A stretch of DNA of 64,000 nt from contig NC_134397.1 in assembly GCF_050003625.1 (NCBI RefSeq), forward strand, positions 152,974,691-153,038,690. The letters run 5' to 3'. The DNA comes from Haematobia irritans (taxonomy: Eukaryota; Arthropoda; Insecta; Diptera; Muscidae). The notes under the pieces are model-generated. The model had not been told where the DNA came from and made no database searches. It saw only the letters and a program-made list of their open reading frames with translations. Shown here piece after piece: positions 34,545 to 48,427 of the stretch. Numbering within the stretch: position 1 is the first letter of the stretch; every line of letters begins with the position of its first letter. Both the position numbers and the translations under genes were made by a program.

Positions 34545-35884
34545 CACTGTTAGAAAAATATGTTTTTCATATGTTTCGATATAAACAAAATGTGTTTCGG
34601 GCACAATTTTTAAACACAATATATTTAAGTGCGAACATGTAATGTTCCCAAACTAACACTAAATGTTTGGAACACATATGTTAATATGTTAGAATATATT
34701 ATGTTTGGGGCATACATGTCTCATAAAAATTATATGTGTGAATGTAAACATATATAATTTTACAAATTTCGAGTAAACATATATATGTTGTTTTATTTTA
34801 TTCAGAGAGCGACAAATAGAGATAGAAACCGGGAGGGTTGACGATAGATATCAAATTAACACAGCGAGAGAATCAAAAGAGAGCAATTTCTGTGAAACCG
34901 CTTATATGTTGTTTCGGAAACTGCTTTATGATAAGGCCAAAAATGTTATATGCTTAAGTCTAAATATTATTTAATTTGAATATTAGAATGAGTATTCGGA
35001 ATAAAGAGAATAGATATTCAGAACCAAGAGAATAGACATTTGAAAAAAAAACAGCATGTGTTTTCGTCTTGAAAGCAGCATTTTACGTGTGTGTGGACAT
35101 GTGTTTTGTTTATCATTTTGCCGTTATGGGTACACTAGTTTTCTTGGTTCGTTAAAAGAAACCGGAACGTACGAGGAGTAAGTCAAAATATTCAGGCAAA
35201 GGAAATTACAAAAAAAAAAAAACGGTGGAAAATATACACAAATTACTAGGGGATATTCATAAAAATAACGAAAGGGCATTATACTCTTTTTAGAGTTGGG
35301 ACAGTAAAATGAAAAAAGGAGGAAATAGTGAAAAATTAAAAAGTAAAATGTATAAGAATAAAGTTTAGTTCCTCTTTATTAATAAGTAGTCCAAGAAGAG
35401 TTGACGGACACTTTCAAATATAAAAGCGGGCATTAAGTTCGAGTTTTGCAGCTAAAACATTTGAAAAAGTTTATTTTCTTTAGAATGAATTATTAAAGAA
35501 AAGTAAAAGGCAAAACAGGGTCATTTTAGAGCGATAATACCAACTTAATACCGGCCTTAAAGTTAAAAATTAAATTAAGTACAAAACATGATAAATATTA
35601 AATGCATTTAAAATGGTGTTAAATGCTAGTAAAAAACTGTTCACGCCTAAATAAATTTTCGACTCGTTCTTCTTTTGTTAGAGTTTTTGAATTCTTTCCA
35701 AAATTTCAAACTTTTATACCAAAAACAGTTTTTTATTAATCTCAAATCCAAAATCCAAAATCTCAGTCCATTTCGTTTATATCAATCACTGTTTCTGACT
35801 GTAAATCTTTAATAACCCACATTTCATTATAAAAATTTAATATAGTATAAATATAAATGTGTAAATTAAAAAAAAAAACAATTG

Positions 35885-35968
35885 GTGTTTGGTCGGAGTA
35901 GGGATTGAACCCACGACCCTTTGCATGTACAGCAGACATGCTAACCACTGCTCCACGTTTCCAACACA
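35885..35968 (-). other. tRNA-like segment with A and B boxes
   Basis: Minus strand: GTGGAGCAGTGGTTAGCATG (A box TGGAGCAGTGGTTAG), a GCATG/CATGC anticodon-like stem with an oversize loop, then CGTGGGTTCAATCCCTACTC (B box GGTTCAATCC, T-arm GTGGG/..CTAC). More tRNA-like than the other blocks, but with no closing acceptor stem. Confidence 0.55.
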
Positions 35969-36062
35969 TGTGTATTTCTGTTAAATAAGGTTATGTTTGC
36001 ATGGGCTCGTGGGCGCTGCAAACTATGCTATATAAATGTAACTTATAACGATAATTGTCTAC

Positions 36063-36148
36063 TGGTGACTATAACAGCTACGTAGCTCAGTGGTAGTTTG
36101 TTGGCTTACAAACTGTATGGTCCTCGGTTCGATTCTCCGTCCAGGCGA
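36063..36148 (+). other. tRNA-like segment with A and B boxes
   Basis: AGCTACGTAGCTCAGTGGTA contains the A box TAGCTCAGTGG. GTTTG..CAAAC would be an anticodon stem with an 8-nt loop. CGGTTCGATTCTCCG holds the B box GGTTCGATTC. It is followed by AGGCGAAAGGTAAAATTT, shared with TIR-T. Unpaired acceptor ends; a tRNA-derived promoter rather than a tRNA gene. Confidence 0.6.
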
Positions 36149-36528
36149 AAGGTAAAATTTAAAAAAAAATTATAAAATTGAATAATTTCTTCAACATTAT
36201 TTGTAATACAGAAAAAGATGCCAAGAACTAAAAAATTTCGTGGATGTGAAAATTATGTTAGGGAATGAGCACAATCTTCTTTGGGGAAAATTCTTCTAAG
36301 CATATAATATTTTTGTGCTCAAAATGCTTCCAAACATATAATATGTTCACATTAAACAAATATATTAATGTTTCGGCAGTATCCAATAATATATATGCTT
36401 CCTGCAAAATATGTTTGGAACATATGTTAGAGAGGCGATTTTTTTGAGGGTGTATCGAGCGATAAATCATAAATAAACTTTTGCGAAGTTTCCTTAAAAT
36501 TGCTTCAAATATAAATGTTTCACATATT

Positions 36529-37692
36529 TATACCCTGCTCTACACTGTGGAAAAGGGTATTATAAGTTAGTGCATATGTTTGCAACACCCAGAAGGAGAG
36601 GAGATAGACACATGGTGTCCTTGGCAAAAATGCTCAGCGTGTGCTCTTGAGTCGATATAGCGATGTCCGTCTGTCCGTCTGTCCGTGAACACATTTTTGT
36701 AATCAAAGTCTAGGTCGCAGGTTTAGTCCAATCGACTTCAAATTTGGCCAAGTATGTGTTTTGGCTCAGAATAGATCCCTATTGATTTTGGAAGAAATCG
36801 GTTCAGATTTAGATATAGCTCCCATATATATATTTTGCCCGATATGGACTTACATGGTCCCAGAAGCCAGAGTTTTACCCTAATTTGCTTAAAATTTTGC
36901 ACAAGGAGAACAATTAGTACTATAGTCAAGTGTGCCAAATTTTATTGAAATCGGTTTACTTTTAGATATAGCTCCCATATATATCTTTCGCCCGATATGG
37001 ACTAATACGGTCCCAGAAGCCAGAGTTTTACCCCAATTTGGTTGAAATTTTGCACAGGGAGTAGAATTAGCATTGTAGCTATGCGTGCCAAATTTGGTTG
37101 AAGCAAAATTCATCCGATCTGGTTGAAATTTTGTACGTGGTTAGTATATTATATTTAACAACCATGCCAAAAGTGGTCCATATCAGTCCATAATCATATA
37201 TAGCCCCCATATAAACCGATCCCGAGATTTGGTTTTGGAGCCTCTTGGAGGGGCAAATTTCGTCCGAGTCAGTTGAAATTTAGTACATTGTGCTAGTATA
37301 TGGCCGTTACAAACATGCCTAACTAGGTCCATATCGGTCTATAGTTATATATAGCCTTCAGATAAATCGATCCCCAATCATACAAAAATTGGTCCATATC
37401 AATATTTGTATATAGCCCCCATATAAGCGACCCCGATATTTCAATTCTAGCTCCCTATGTACCGTGCAAAAGTCCATATCGATTCGTAATTATTTGTAGA
37501 CTTACCTACACATACTTTTTTTGCCTAATGTATACCACGTATGGACTAACACACAATTTAGAAACGATTTAAGATATCACAACCCAAGTAATTCGATTGT
37601 GGCTGACAGTCTTTCGTAGAAGTTTCTACGCAATCCATGGTGGAGGGTACATAAGATTCGGCCTGGCCGAACTTACGGCCATTTGTACTTGT
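36529..37692 (-). mobile_element. mosaic element: HL-D 3' half joined to HL-A 5' half
   Basis: The 3' end and core are HL-D (TATACCCTGCTCTACACTGT, GAGTCGATATAGCGATGTCC, GTCTGTCCGTCTGTCC at 36669). Units are HL-D to about 37100. At GGTTGAAGCAAAATTCATCC the unit becomes HL-A in mid-sequence and stays so to the 5' tip (GGCCATTTGTACTTGT). The switch lies in TTGGTTGAA, shared by both. Confidence 0.75.
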
Positions 37693-37699
37693 TTTTTTA

Positions 37700-37938
37700 C
37701 TAACATTGTGTTCCTCCCTAGTGCATTAGCCGAGTTGAATTTTGAGTCTATAGATTTTGTAGAAGTCTATCAAATTCTGTCCAGATCAAGTGATATTTAA
37801 ATGTATGTATTTGGGACAAACCTTGTTTATAGCCCCCAACACATTTGACGGATGTGATATGGTGTCGAAAAATTAAGATCTACAAAGTGGTGCAGGGTAT
37901 AATATAGTCGGCCCCGACTTTGGACTTTCCTTACTTGT
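37700..37938 (-). mobile_element. HL-C type 5' end, reversed
   Basis: AGTCGGCCCCGACTTTGGAC then TTACTTGT is the reverse of an HL-C 5' tip (ACAAGTAAG..GTCGGGGCCGAC). AATATAGTCGG and GATTTTGTAGAAGTC match 23640-23720. Confidence 0.6.
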
Positions 37939-37939
37939 T

Positions 37940-38309
37940 TTTCGTACGTTAGTTAAATGAACTAAAAAACAGGGAAAAATTATACACAAATGAAGCATAA
38001 AGATTTACTAAATTCGTACTTCTCACAAAATAGTTCATTATTTCTCATCATTTGTAAATTTTACTACAAACGCGCCCATCTTGAACATCGTATGGCACTA
38101 AAGACATTCTTGCAATTTTGAATTCCAATTTTTACCTTCCAACAACAAAATTTTCTTTATCAAATGAAAAAAAATTAATTATGTATAATTTTTTTTTTTT
38201 TTTGAATTTGTCGAAAAATATTTACTTATTTTTGTGATATCGGCGCGAGGCCAGCGTTTGTACTACTGTTAAGTTAAATTTTTCTTCATTCACAGATTTT
38301 TCAGTGTAG
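37940..38309. mobile_element. TIR-X fragment
   Basis: TTCGTACGTTAGTTAAATGA to TTTTCAGTG|TA. Lacks the first part of the left end. Body as in 47270-47610, without the foldback insert. Confidence 0.65.
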
Positions 38310-38620
38310 AGATGAAAGTAATGTTGGTAAAAAAATGTGTAGTTTAAAAATATCTCTATTTTCTATTCTCTAATAAAATCAAATTTTTTATTTGTAAATA
38401 AAACTTAGTTTAATACGCACTGTATTTTTGAAGATACGACCAGTATTTTCACAAAAAAACCCAATTTCTTTTTTAAAAGAATTGGTATGCAGGTGTTCCT
38501 TTTTACCATTTTGCATATTATATATTTTTTGGAGGAATCGGTGATCTTGTGCATTTAAAAGGCGTACGACTTTAATGAAAGAACCCAAATTTTCAAGATT
38601 CGGGTCCCAAATTTTATAAA
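38310..38620. other. non-coding spacer
   Basis: AT-rich; no repeat family or gene recognised. Confidence 0.4.
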
Positions 38621-40460
<1,840 letters not shown>

Positions 40461-41036
40461 ATTAATATCAAGCGAGGACGAAAATAAGAAAATTACGTCT
40501 ATTTAAAAATTGCAACTAACTGGAGTACAGGTACCAGTTCTGCGATAGGTCCGCCAGTGGCAATCTGCACCAATTTCCCGTAGGGAATGATTAAGTTGCG
40601 TATCCTAAAATGTTGATTGCATTATCTTTCATATTAGTTCAATATTGTTTTTAGGTTTGTTTAAGTTTACTTTGTGTATTGAAATTCTATATTTTTTTTT
40701 CTTAAAATCCGATTCCCCCTAATATATTCAATAAGATAATTGACTAGGAATGTTGTGTGCTTGTGTGCAAAATCTTTAATTTAAAGAAAACTCATTCTCA
40801 TAGTATTTGATAACAAAACAGGTCATCAAATACGATGACACATAAACATTCACACACACGGACACATTCGCAAACATAGTCCTTCCCACAAGTATCTAGA
40901 CAACCCTTTAAGTATCCATGTGTATATCCTTAAGGACATGGGTAATTTTTATCGAAAAAGGTCTACGATTTACTATCGCATAAGTGAAGGGTATCTTTAG
41001 CATTGAAAATTAAACGATGTTCTAGATGAGAAAAAA
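40461..41036. other. apparently unique non-coding DNA
   Basis: Short (CA) content near 40853. No gene or family repeat recognised. Confidence 0.4.
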
Positions 41037-42097
41037 CAAGTATATACAGCACTAAGTTCGGCCGGGCCGAATCTTAAATACCCACCACCATGAACCAAAT
41101 ATTAGGGTTTCCTTTGAAATTTCAGGAGGGCTTGAGGACTTGAGGACACTTCCCGAAGATAAGTTTAAAGATTTCACCTATGAGGACTATATCAGATTCT
41201 GGATTTATAAGAACCATTTTTGTTTGAGTTTTAGAGGAATCATTAACATCTCTTGTAAGTGTGCAAGAAAATTATAAAATAACGTCTTAATTTGAAATCT
41301 TAAATCTGTGGATGTAAAATCTGGAAATTTTACATTGAGTTTCAACCAATTTTCATGATCAGTGCGCCTTCTACACCATCAAGAAGTGAAGTCGGTCTAT
41401 ATGGAGGCATTATCAAATGGACCGATAAAAACTTAATCCGATACACGTTTTTGTGAGCCTCAAATATCAGAATATTTATAAATTCAGGCAAATCAGATAA
41501 AAACTACGGTTTCTAGAAACCCAAGGAGTTAAATCGGGAGATCGTTCTTATGGGGGCTATACTAAAATATGGACCGATACTCACCGTTTTCGGCACACCT
41601 CTTTACGACCCGAAAATACCTCTAGATTTCCAATTTCAGGCAAATAGGATAAAAACTTCGGATTCTAGAAGCCCAAGAAGTAAAATCGGGAAATCGGTCT
41701 ATACGGGGGCTATACCAAAATATGGACCGATACTCACCATTTTCGGCACACCTCTTATGGTCCTAAAATACCTCTAGATATCCAATTTCAGACAAATTGG
41801 ATAGAAACTACGGTTTCTATAAGCCCAAGACCCAAAATCGGGAGGTCGTTATATATGGGGGCTATACCAAAACATGGACCGATACTCACAATTTTTGGCA
41901 CATGTATTTGTGGTCCTACAATACCTCTAGATTTCCAATTTCAGGTAAATTGAATAAAAACTGCGGTTTCTATAAGCCAAAGAAGTAAAATCGGGAGATA
42001 GGTCTATATGGGGGCTATACCAAAATATGGACCGATACTCACAATTTTTGGCACACCTCTTTATGGTCATAAAATACCTCTAGATTTCAAATTTCAG

Positions 42098-42716
42098 GCA
42101 AATTGGATAAAAACTACGATTTCTATAAGCCCAAGACCCAAATCGGGAGGTCGTTTTATATGGGGACCATACCAAAACATGGACCGATACTCACAATTTT
42201 TGGCACACGTATTTGTGGTCCTACAATACCTCTACATTTCCAATTTCAAGTAAATCGAATAAAAACTGCGGTTTCTATAAGCCTAAGAAATAAAATCGGG
42301 AGATCGGTCTATATGGGGGCTATATCAAAAAATGGACCGATACTCACCATTTTTGGCACACCTCTTTATGGTCATAAAATACCTCTAGATTTCAAATTTC
42401 AGGCAAATTGGATAAAAACTACGATTTCTATAAGCCCAAGACCCAAATCGGGAGGTCGTTTTATATGGGGACCATACCAAAACATGGACCGATACTCACA
42501 ATTTTTGGCACACGTATTTGTGGTCCTACAATACCTCTACATTTCCAATTTCAAGTAAATCGAATAAAAACTGCGGTTTCTATAAGCCTAAGAAATAAAA
42601 TCGGGAGATCGGTCTATATGGGGGCTATATCAAAAAATGGACCGATACTCACCATTTTTGGCACACCTCTTTATGGTCATAAAATACCTCTAGATTTCAA
42701 ATTTCAGGCAAATTGA
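42098..42716 (+). repeat. 305-bp tandem duplication (two HL-B units)
   Basis: The block beginning GGATAAAAACTACGATTTCT at 42103 recurs at 42408 with no difference that I can see for 305 bp. 305 is close to 2 x 153, so the array grew by a two-unit step. Confidence 0.85.
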
Positions 42717-42898
42717 ATAAAAACTACGATTTCTATAAGCCCAAGACCCCAAATCGGGAGGTCAGTTTATATGGGGACTATATCAAAACCTGGACCGATA
42801 TAGCCCATCTTCGAACTTGACCTGCCTGCAGACAAAAGACGAGTTTGTGCAAAATTTCAGCATGATTGCTTCATTATTGAAGACTGTAGCGTGATTAC

Positions 42899-42899
42899 A

Positions 42900-42937
<38 letters not shown>

Positions 42938-42950
42938 GGACAGACGGACA
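42899..42950. repeat. (CAGA)n microsatellite of the HL-B core
   Basis: CAACAGACAGACAGACAGAC continuing to GACGGACAGACGGACATCG; the GTCY proto-microsatellite in its GTCT form. Confidence 0.93.
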
Positions 42951-43134
42951 TCGTTATATCGTCTTAGAATTTCTCCCTGATCAAGAATATATATACTTTA
43001 TATAGTCGGAAATCGATATTTCGATGTGTTACAAACGGAATGACAAACTTATTATACCCCCATCACCATTCTATGGTGGTGGGTATAATAAAACCAAATA
43101 TGATGTGGTAACTAAAAACATAGTTTTTAAACTC

Positions 43135-43306
<172 letters not shown>

Positions 43307-43390
43307 TAAAATGTGAACGAATTTCGGCACATTAGTTTGAATTTTATGTATGGTTTATGAAAATTTATGGGAAGCTAAGGTATATGAAAG

Positions 43391-45104
43391 AAATATATAC
43401 GGCCGTAAGTTCGGCCGGGCCGAATCATAAATTCTTGTGACCACGAATCCAATGTAATCTTTTCCTTTGAAAACCCCTGGTCATACCGGCTTAATTGAAA
43501 ATACATAGAATTTCCCAAAGTAAAATTTAAATTTTCTACGTATAAATCAGATTCCGAATTTATAAGAAACTTTCTACCCCTCTCGAAATTAAATCGGACG
43601 ACCGGTATATAGTTTCACATATCTCTTTATTGTCCGATATTACAACAAAAAAATCATTAAAATTGAGCCGAGGATATTTGGTCATTGAGATAGTGGCTAT
43701 ATACAATTACGAACACGAGTCTACCAAAAATGGCAGATTTTTTTACTGTTTGGTAGATTGGTAGATATTTAATAATTTGGAAGATCTTGAAAAATATTCC
43801 TCTCCAACTATGAAATGCTTCATAAATTTTCTATAGAAATAAAATTTTGAAATAAAAGAAGAAAAACGAAATAAAATTTTGACAAAATTTTCTATAGAAA
43901 TAAATTTTTGACAAAATTTTCTATAGAAATAAATTTTTGACAAAATTTTCTATAGAAATTATATTTTGACAAAATTTCCTACAGACATAAAATGTTGACA
44001 AAATTTTCTATAGAAATTATATTTTGACAAAATTTTCTATGGCAATATATGGCAATCGTGATTTTTGAGTGGGGGCTATATATAATATAGATCGAAAAGG
44101 ACCAATTTTGGCATGGTTGTTATCAGCCATACGCTAGAGAAATGTACCAAATTTCAACCTGATCGGATGAATTTTGCTCCTCCAAGAGGCTCCGGAGGTC
44201 AAATCTGGAGATCGGTTTATATAAGGGCTATATATAATTATGGACCGATATGGACCAATTTTGGTATGGCTGTTAGAGGTCATATGCTAACACCACGTAC
44301 CAAATTTTAACCGGATTGGATGAATTTTGCTTCTCCCAGAGGCTCTGCAAGTCAAATCTGGGGATCGGTTTATATGGGGGCTGTATATAATTACGGACCG
44401 ATGTGGACCAATTTTGCACGGTTGTTAGAGACCACATACCACCACCATGTTCCAAATTTCAGCCGGATCGGATGAAATGTGCTTCTATTAGAGGCTCCGC
44501 AAGCCAAATCTGGGGATCGGTTTATATGGGGACTATATATAATTATGGACCACTGTGGACCAATCTTTGCATGGTTGTTAGAGACCATATACCAACACCA
44601 TGTACCAAATTTCAGCCGGATCGGATGAAATTTTCTTCTTGTTGATGATCCGCAAGCCAAATCTGGGGATCGGTTTATATGGGGGCTATATATAATTATG
44701 GACCGATGTGGGCCACTTTTGCACGGTTGTTAGAGACCATATACCAATACCATGTACCAAATTTCAGCCAGATCGGACGAAATATGCTTCTCTTAGAGGC
44801 TCCGCAAACCAAATCTGGGGGTCCGGTTATATGGGGGATATGTAAGAGTGATCCGATATGGCCCATTTTCAATACCATCTGACCTACATCAATAACAACT
44901 ACTTGTGCCAAGTTTCAAGTCGATAGCTTGTTTCGTTCGGAAGTTGGCGTGATTTCAACAGACGGACGGACATGCTTAGATCGACTCAGAATTTCACCAC
45001 GACCCAGAATATATATACTTTATGGGGTCTGAGAGCAATATTTAATTGTGTTACAAACGGAATGACAAAGTCAATATACACCCCATCCTATGGTGGAGGG
45101 TATA
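43391..45104 (+). mobile_element. mosaic HL element (B-like 5' end, A-type body and 3' end)
   Basis: 5' tip ATATATACGGCCGTAAGTTC with GGGCCGAATCATAAATTC and TAAATCAGATTCCGAATTTA (HL-B type, no clear CCCACC motif). 29-bp units 43815-44050, 153-bp HL-A units 44060-44830, leader, a very short GACGGACGGAC, A-type core and ATGGTGGAGGGTATA end. Confidence 0.7.
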
Positions 45105-45117
45105 AAAACGGCGTCTA

Positions 45118-45592
45118 CACCCTCGATAAAATCGCTTCTGTAACATATACCCCCAAACACATTTTGCTTCAAGCATATAAATTTTCAGGATTTGTCCAAA
45201 CAAAATATTGTTTGTATTATTCAAACACATTATGTTCCACCTTAGGGCATACACTGGTAGAAAAAATGTTAATGAAAATTTCTTTGTGAGGATATAGTTT
45301 TAAGGCGCCAATTGGCTACTTCCATTATTTTACTTGCAGGTCTCTCTTTCCAAACACATATACAGGCTATTTCCAAATTAATATATGTTTGCATCTAAGC
45401 ATATTATATTTACAAACATTTTATGTCCCATACATAATATGTTCTAACATATTACCATTTATGTCCCAAACATGTTATGCTAGTTTATGAGCATTATATG
45501 CTTGCACTTAAAAATATTGTGTTAAAAAATTTGAGTTCCAAACATATAATTTTTACACGCAAACATATGAAAAACTGTCTTTTTCGTCCGTC
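45118..45592. mobile_element. TIR-T element, shortened (475 bp)
   Basis: TA|CACCCTCGATAAAATCGC to TTTTTCGTCCGTC|TA. Both ends and the CCAAACA..ATATG-rich flanks match the 967-bp copy, but the middle including the tRNA-like block is deleted (join near GGCGCCAATTGGCTACTTCC). Confidence 0.78.
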
Positions 45593-45594
45593 TA

Positions 45595-46150
45595 GAAGCC
45601 CAAGAAATTAAATCGGGATATCGGTCTACATGGGAACTTTACAAAAATATGAATCGATATAATCCAAACTCGTTTTAGAACTTTGTGGACTTAAAATATC
45701 CCTACATTTACAATTTAAAACAACGAATGAAAATTGCGTTGTCTACAAACACAAGAATTTAAATGAGGAGGTCGTTCTATATGGAGGCTGTACCAAAATA
45801 TGGTTCAATATACATCATATACGTCGAACTTACTTTTGGACCCAAAATACCTCTAGATTTTTAATTTCAGAGTAATCGGAAAATAACTAAAGTTTCTAGA
45901 AGCTCAAGATGTCAATTGCGAGATCGGTCTAGATGGGGGGTATATCAACACTAGAAGCCTAAGAATTCAAATCAGGAAATCGGTCTATGTGCGGGTTATA
46001 TCAAAACATGGATCGACAAACCCATATGCAACATACCTATATGTGGTCCAAAATACCCCTAGATTTTCAATTTTAGACAAACTTGATAAAAACTGTGGTT
46101 TGTAGAAGCCCAAGACCCCGAGGGATCGAGGGATCGGATGTATATTAGTT
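45595..46150 (+). mobile_element. HL-B unit remnants
   Basis: Decayed units with GGTCTACATGGGAACTTTAC, GTCGTTCTATATGGAGGCTG and GGTCTATGTGCGGGTTATAT. The 5' and 3' ends are absent. They directly flank the TIR-T insertion. Confidence 0.6.
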
Positions 46151-46654
46151 CTTTATGCTATAATTTCATTATTAAAATCTTTTTGCGAAATTGGTTTAAT
46201 AATTTTTTCTATTAGGTCAATATTTTTTTCAGTGGATATTTGCCATATTTTTTTAAGCTAAACTAAAAATGGCAATAAAAATATTAAAAAAGAAACCATC
46301 AAGAACAAACATTATATTACATTCCCAACCAAAAACAGATATTTTTTCTTTGGTTTAAAGACGAATTATCCTGAATGGTCTACGAATTTGATATTACATG
46401 CATTTTTTATAACCACTTTGTTTTAGATCATGCATGAAATTCAAATATGAAATATACAAAATTTGATTCCCAAAGGAAAGTTAAGAAATGCTTTTCGTTT
46501 GCCTTTCCTAAACTCACACAAATTAGCCACCAATTTTAAACTGAATTTTAGTTGAGTACACAAATTAACTTTAAACTGTGATGCAGCAATAGTATGTAGA
46601 AGGCTCCGTTTTCTTTCATAAAAGATCCCTTAAATTTGCGGTTGCCAATTGTTG
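46151..46654. other. non-coding spacer
   Basis: AT-rich; no gene or family repeat recognised. Confidence 0.4.
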
Positions 46655-47168
46655 AAATATCCCACATTGTCATTCATATGATGACACAATATAAAATTTC
46701 AAGGGGTTTGATGACACATACTCTCCCAAGCAGATCGGTTCAACTAATACGCTTCCCGAAGTTAAATTTAAAGTTTATAAATATGGAGACCAACATACAT
46801 CTGATTTGGGATTTATAGAAACCATTTTTTATGTCAATTTTCTCGTCAAAGCACGCAAGAAAATCCGATGGAAGAACGCCTTTCATATGATTCGATGATG
46901 TTACCAACATTTCTGGAATGAGCACGAAAGCTTTGATAAAAATTGCGATTTCTAGAAACCGAAGAAGTAAATGGGGGGACCGGTCTATATATGGAGGCTA
47001 TTTCAAAACATGGATATTCCAAACCATGGACCGATACACACCGTATTCGACACACTTGCTTATGGATCTATAATATCAAATTTCCAATTTTAGGCAAATC
47101 GGATAAAAACAATGGTGTCTACAATCTAAAGAGGTAAAATAGGAAAATCGGTCTATGTGGGGGCTATA
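46655..47168 (+). mobile_element. HL-B fragment, continued at 48026-48075
   Basis: HL-B 5'-module sequence (CTCCCAAGCAGATCGGTTCA, CGCTTCCCGAAG), then units. The last unit is split by TIR-X: GTGGGGGCTA|TA before and TA|AGAAAACCTTGACCGATTTA after. Confidence 0.65.
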
Positions 47169-48025
47169 CACTCAAAAAAAAGTGAACTCACTATTTCACT
47201 AAAGCCAATTTAACTATATTTTAGTTCATGAACTTATTATATTTGGTGAAAGTTTAATTTACTCTAATAATTTTTTGCGTACGTTAGTTAAATGAACTAA
47301 AAGACGGGAAAAAATTATACACAAGTTAAGGATAGAGATTTACTAAATTCGTATTTGTCATAAAATAGTTCATTATTTCTTCAAATTTGTAAATTTTACT
47401 ACAAAAGGGTCCATCATGAACTTCGCAAGTCACTAAAGACATTCTTGCAATTTTGAACTCCAAGTTTTTCCTTCAAACTACAAAATTTTCTTTAAAAAGT
47501 GAAAAAAATTATTTATGTCTAATAAATTTTCTTGAATTTGTCGAAAAATATTTACTTATTTTTGTGATATCGGCGCGATGCCAGCGCTTGTAATACTGTT
47601 TAGTTAAAAATTTCTAAAAATTCGTTTTGTTTGTTATTGTTGGCTTCTCTTCAATCGTTATTGTTGTTTTTTGTTTTTTGATCTCAGCTTAAAGCCATGC
47701 ATTGACTAAACTACAAGTGTAGCTTAACCAACAGAGGAAAAGTATGCTTGTCAAATTTATTTGGGCAAAGCCCTATAGACTGCAAGATGGTTGGATGTAC
47801 AGCTGTTTCGGAATTACCACATTCCTCATCAGCATCCTCTATTTGCAGCAAAACTATCAACCAATTATCAGAATAAATTCGAGTAATTCACTCAACCCAA
47901 CGTGAACTACACTTGAACCTCCCGAAAAAGGGTTTGATAGTCGGCTACTGCCTAAACAAAATATTAAAAATTTTCCAAAATTAATCAAAAGTTTTCTTCC
48001 TGGTGGGTTCACTGTTTTTTCAGTG
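47169..48025. mobile_element. complete TIR-X element (857 bp) with foldback-type insert
   Basis: TA-flanked. Ends CACTCAAAAAAAAGTGAACT and GGGTTCACTGTTTTTTCAGTG form imperfect TIRs of about 25 bp. The interior holds the TIR-X body (GATATCGGCGCGATGCCAGC) and, at about 47635-47960, the sequence also seen in the 50905-51605 foldback (GCAAAGCCCTATAGACTGCA, ACCACATTCCTCATCAGCAT). No transposase. Confidence 0.78.
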
Positions 48026-48075
48026 TAAGAAAACCTTGACCGATTTACACCATATTCGGCATACTTATTAGAGGG

Positions 48076-48427
48076 CACGTGAGTAATATTTACTCAGGCT
48101 GATGCGCAATCATGACGGAACGTCAGACTCACGCACGATATTTTTGTTAGGACTCACGATCACACACATTCACGAAAAGAAAATCCGGACTCATACACGA
48201 AAAACTCAAACTTCCGATCAGAAATGTCGTGACTAGTCTTGGGAAAAATCGTTGGCCGTAGTGATTCGGACTCATCGTTCTGTTTGTACAAAGGAAATAT
48301 TTTTTTTAAATCGTTCCTTTTCGTTCTGACTTTTTTATATTCGTCGTCACTTTTATCTACTAAAGACAGATATGGCATTGTTTGAAGCTCGTGGTGAATG
48401 AATGAATTGTCAAATAGCCACGATCAA
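48076..48427. other. non-coding DNA with ACTCACGA-type short repeats
   Basis: Several GACTCACG/CACTCACG words (48130-48200) with related words at 51845-51920. A 72-codon open frame on the minus strand has no recognisable domain. Confidence 0.35.

Larger units (their letters stand above)
34545..36452. mobile_element. long TIR-T relative (1.9 kb) with two tRNA-like blocks
   Basis: Flanked by TA (34543-34544, 36453-36454). Ends CACTGTTAGAAAAATATGTT and CGATTTTTTTGAGGGTG. The outer parts match TIR-T (ATATGTTTGGGG, CATATGTT words); the interior 34800-35760 is different and longer. tRNA-like blocks sit at 35885-35970 (minus) and 36063-36148 (plus). No transposase. Confidence 0.7.
41037..43087 (+). 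mobile_element. complete HL-B element (2.05 kb), reference copy
   Basis: Starts ACAAGTATATACAGCACTAA, A on both flanks. Subterminal CCCACCACCATGAACC at the 5' end and ATGGTGGTGGGTATA at the 3' end pair exactly. About 350 bp of 5' module, eight to nine 153-bp units, leader GACCTGCCTGCAGACAAAAG, (CAGA)n at 42899-42938, core TATCGTCTTAGAATTTCTCC, a short TA tract, 3' hairpin. No protein; the 151-codon open frames derive from the 153-bp period. Confidence 0.85.

Noticed and set aside
35885..35968. A functional tRNA gene on the minus strand
   Set aside because: No closing acceptor stem and an oversize anticodon-like loop, despite good A and B boxes.
36063..36148. A functional tRNA gene
   Set aside because: A and B boxes are present, but the acceptor ends do not pair and the anticodon-like loop is 8 nt. 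It lies inside a transposon; kept only as tRNA-like.
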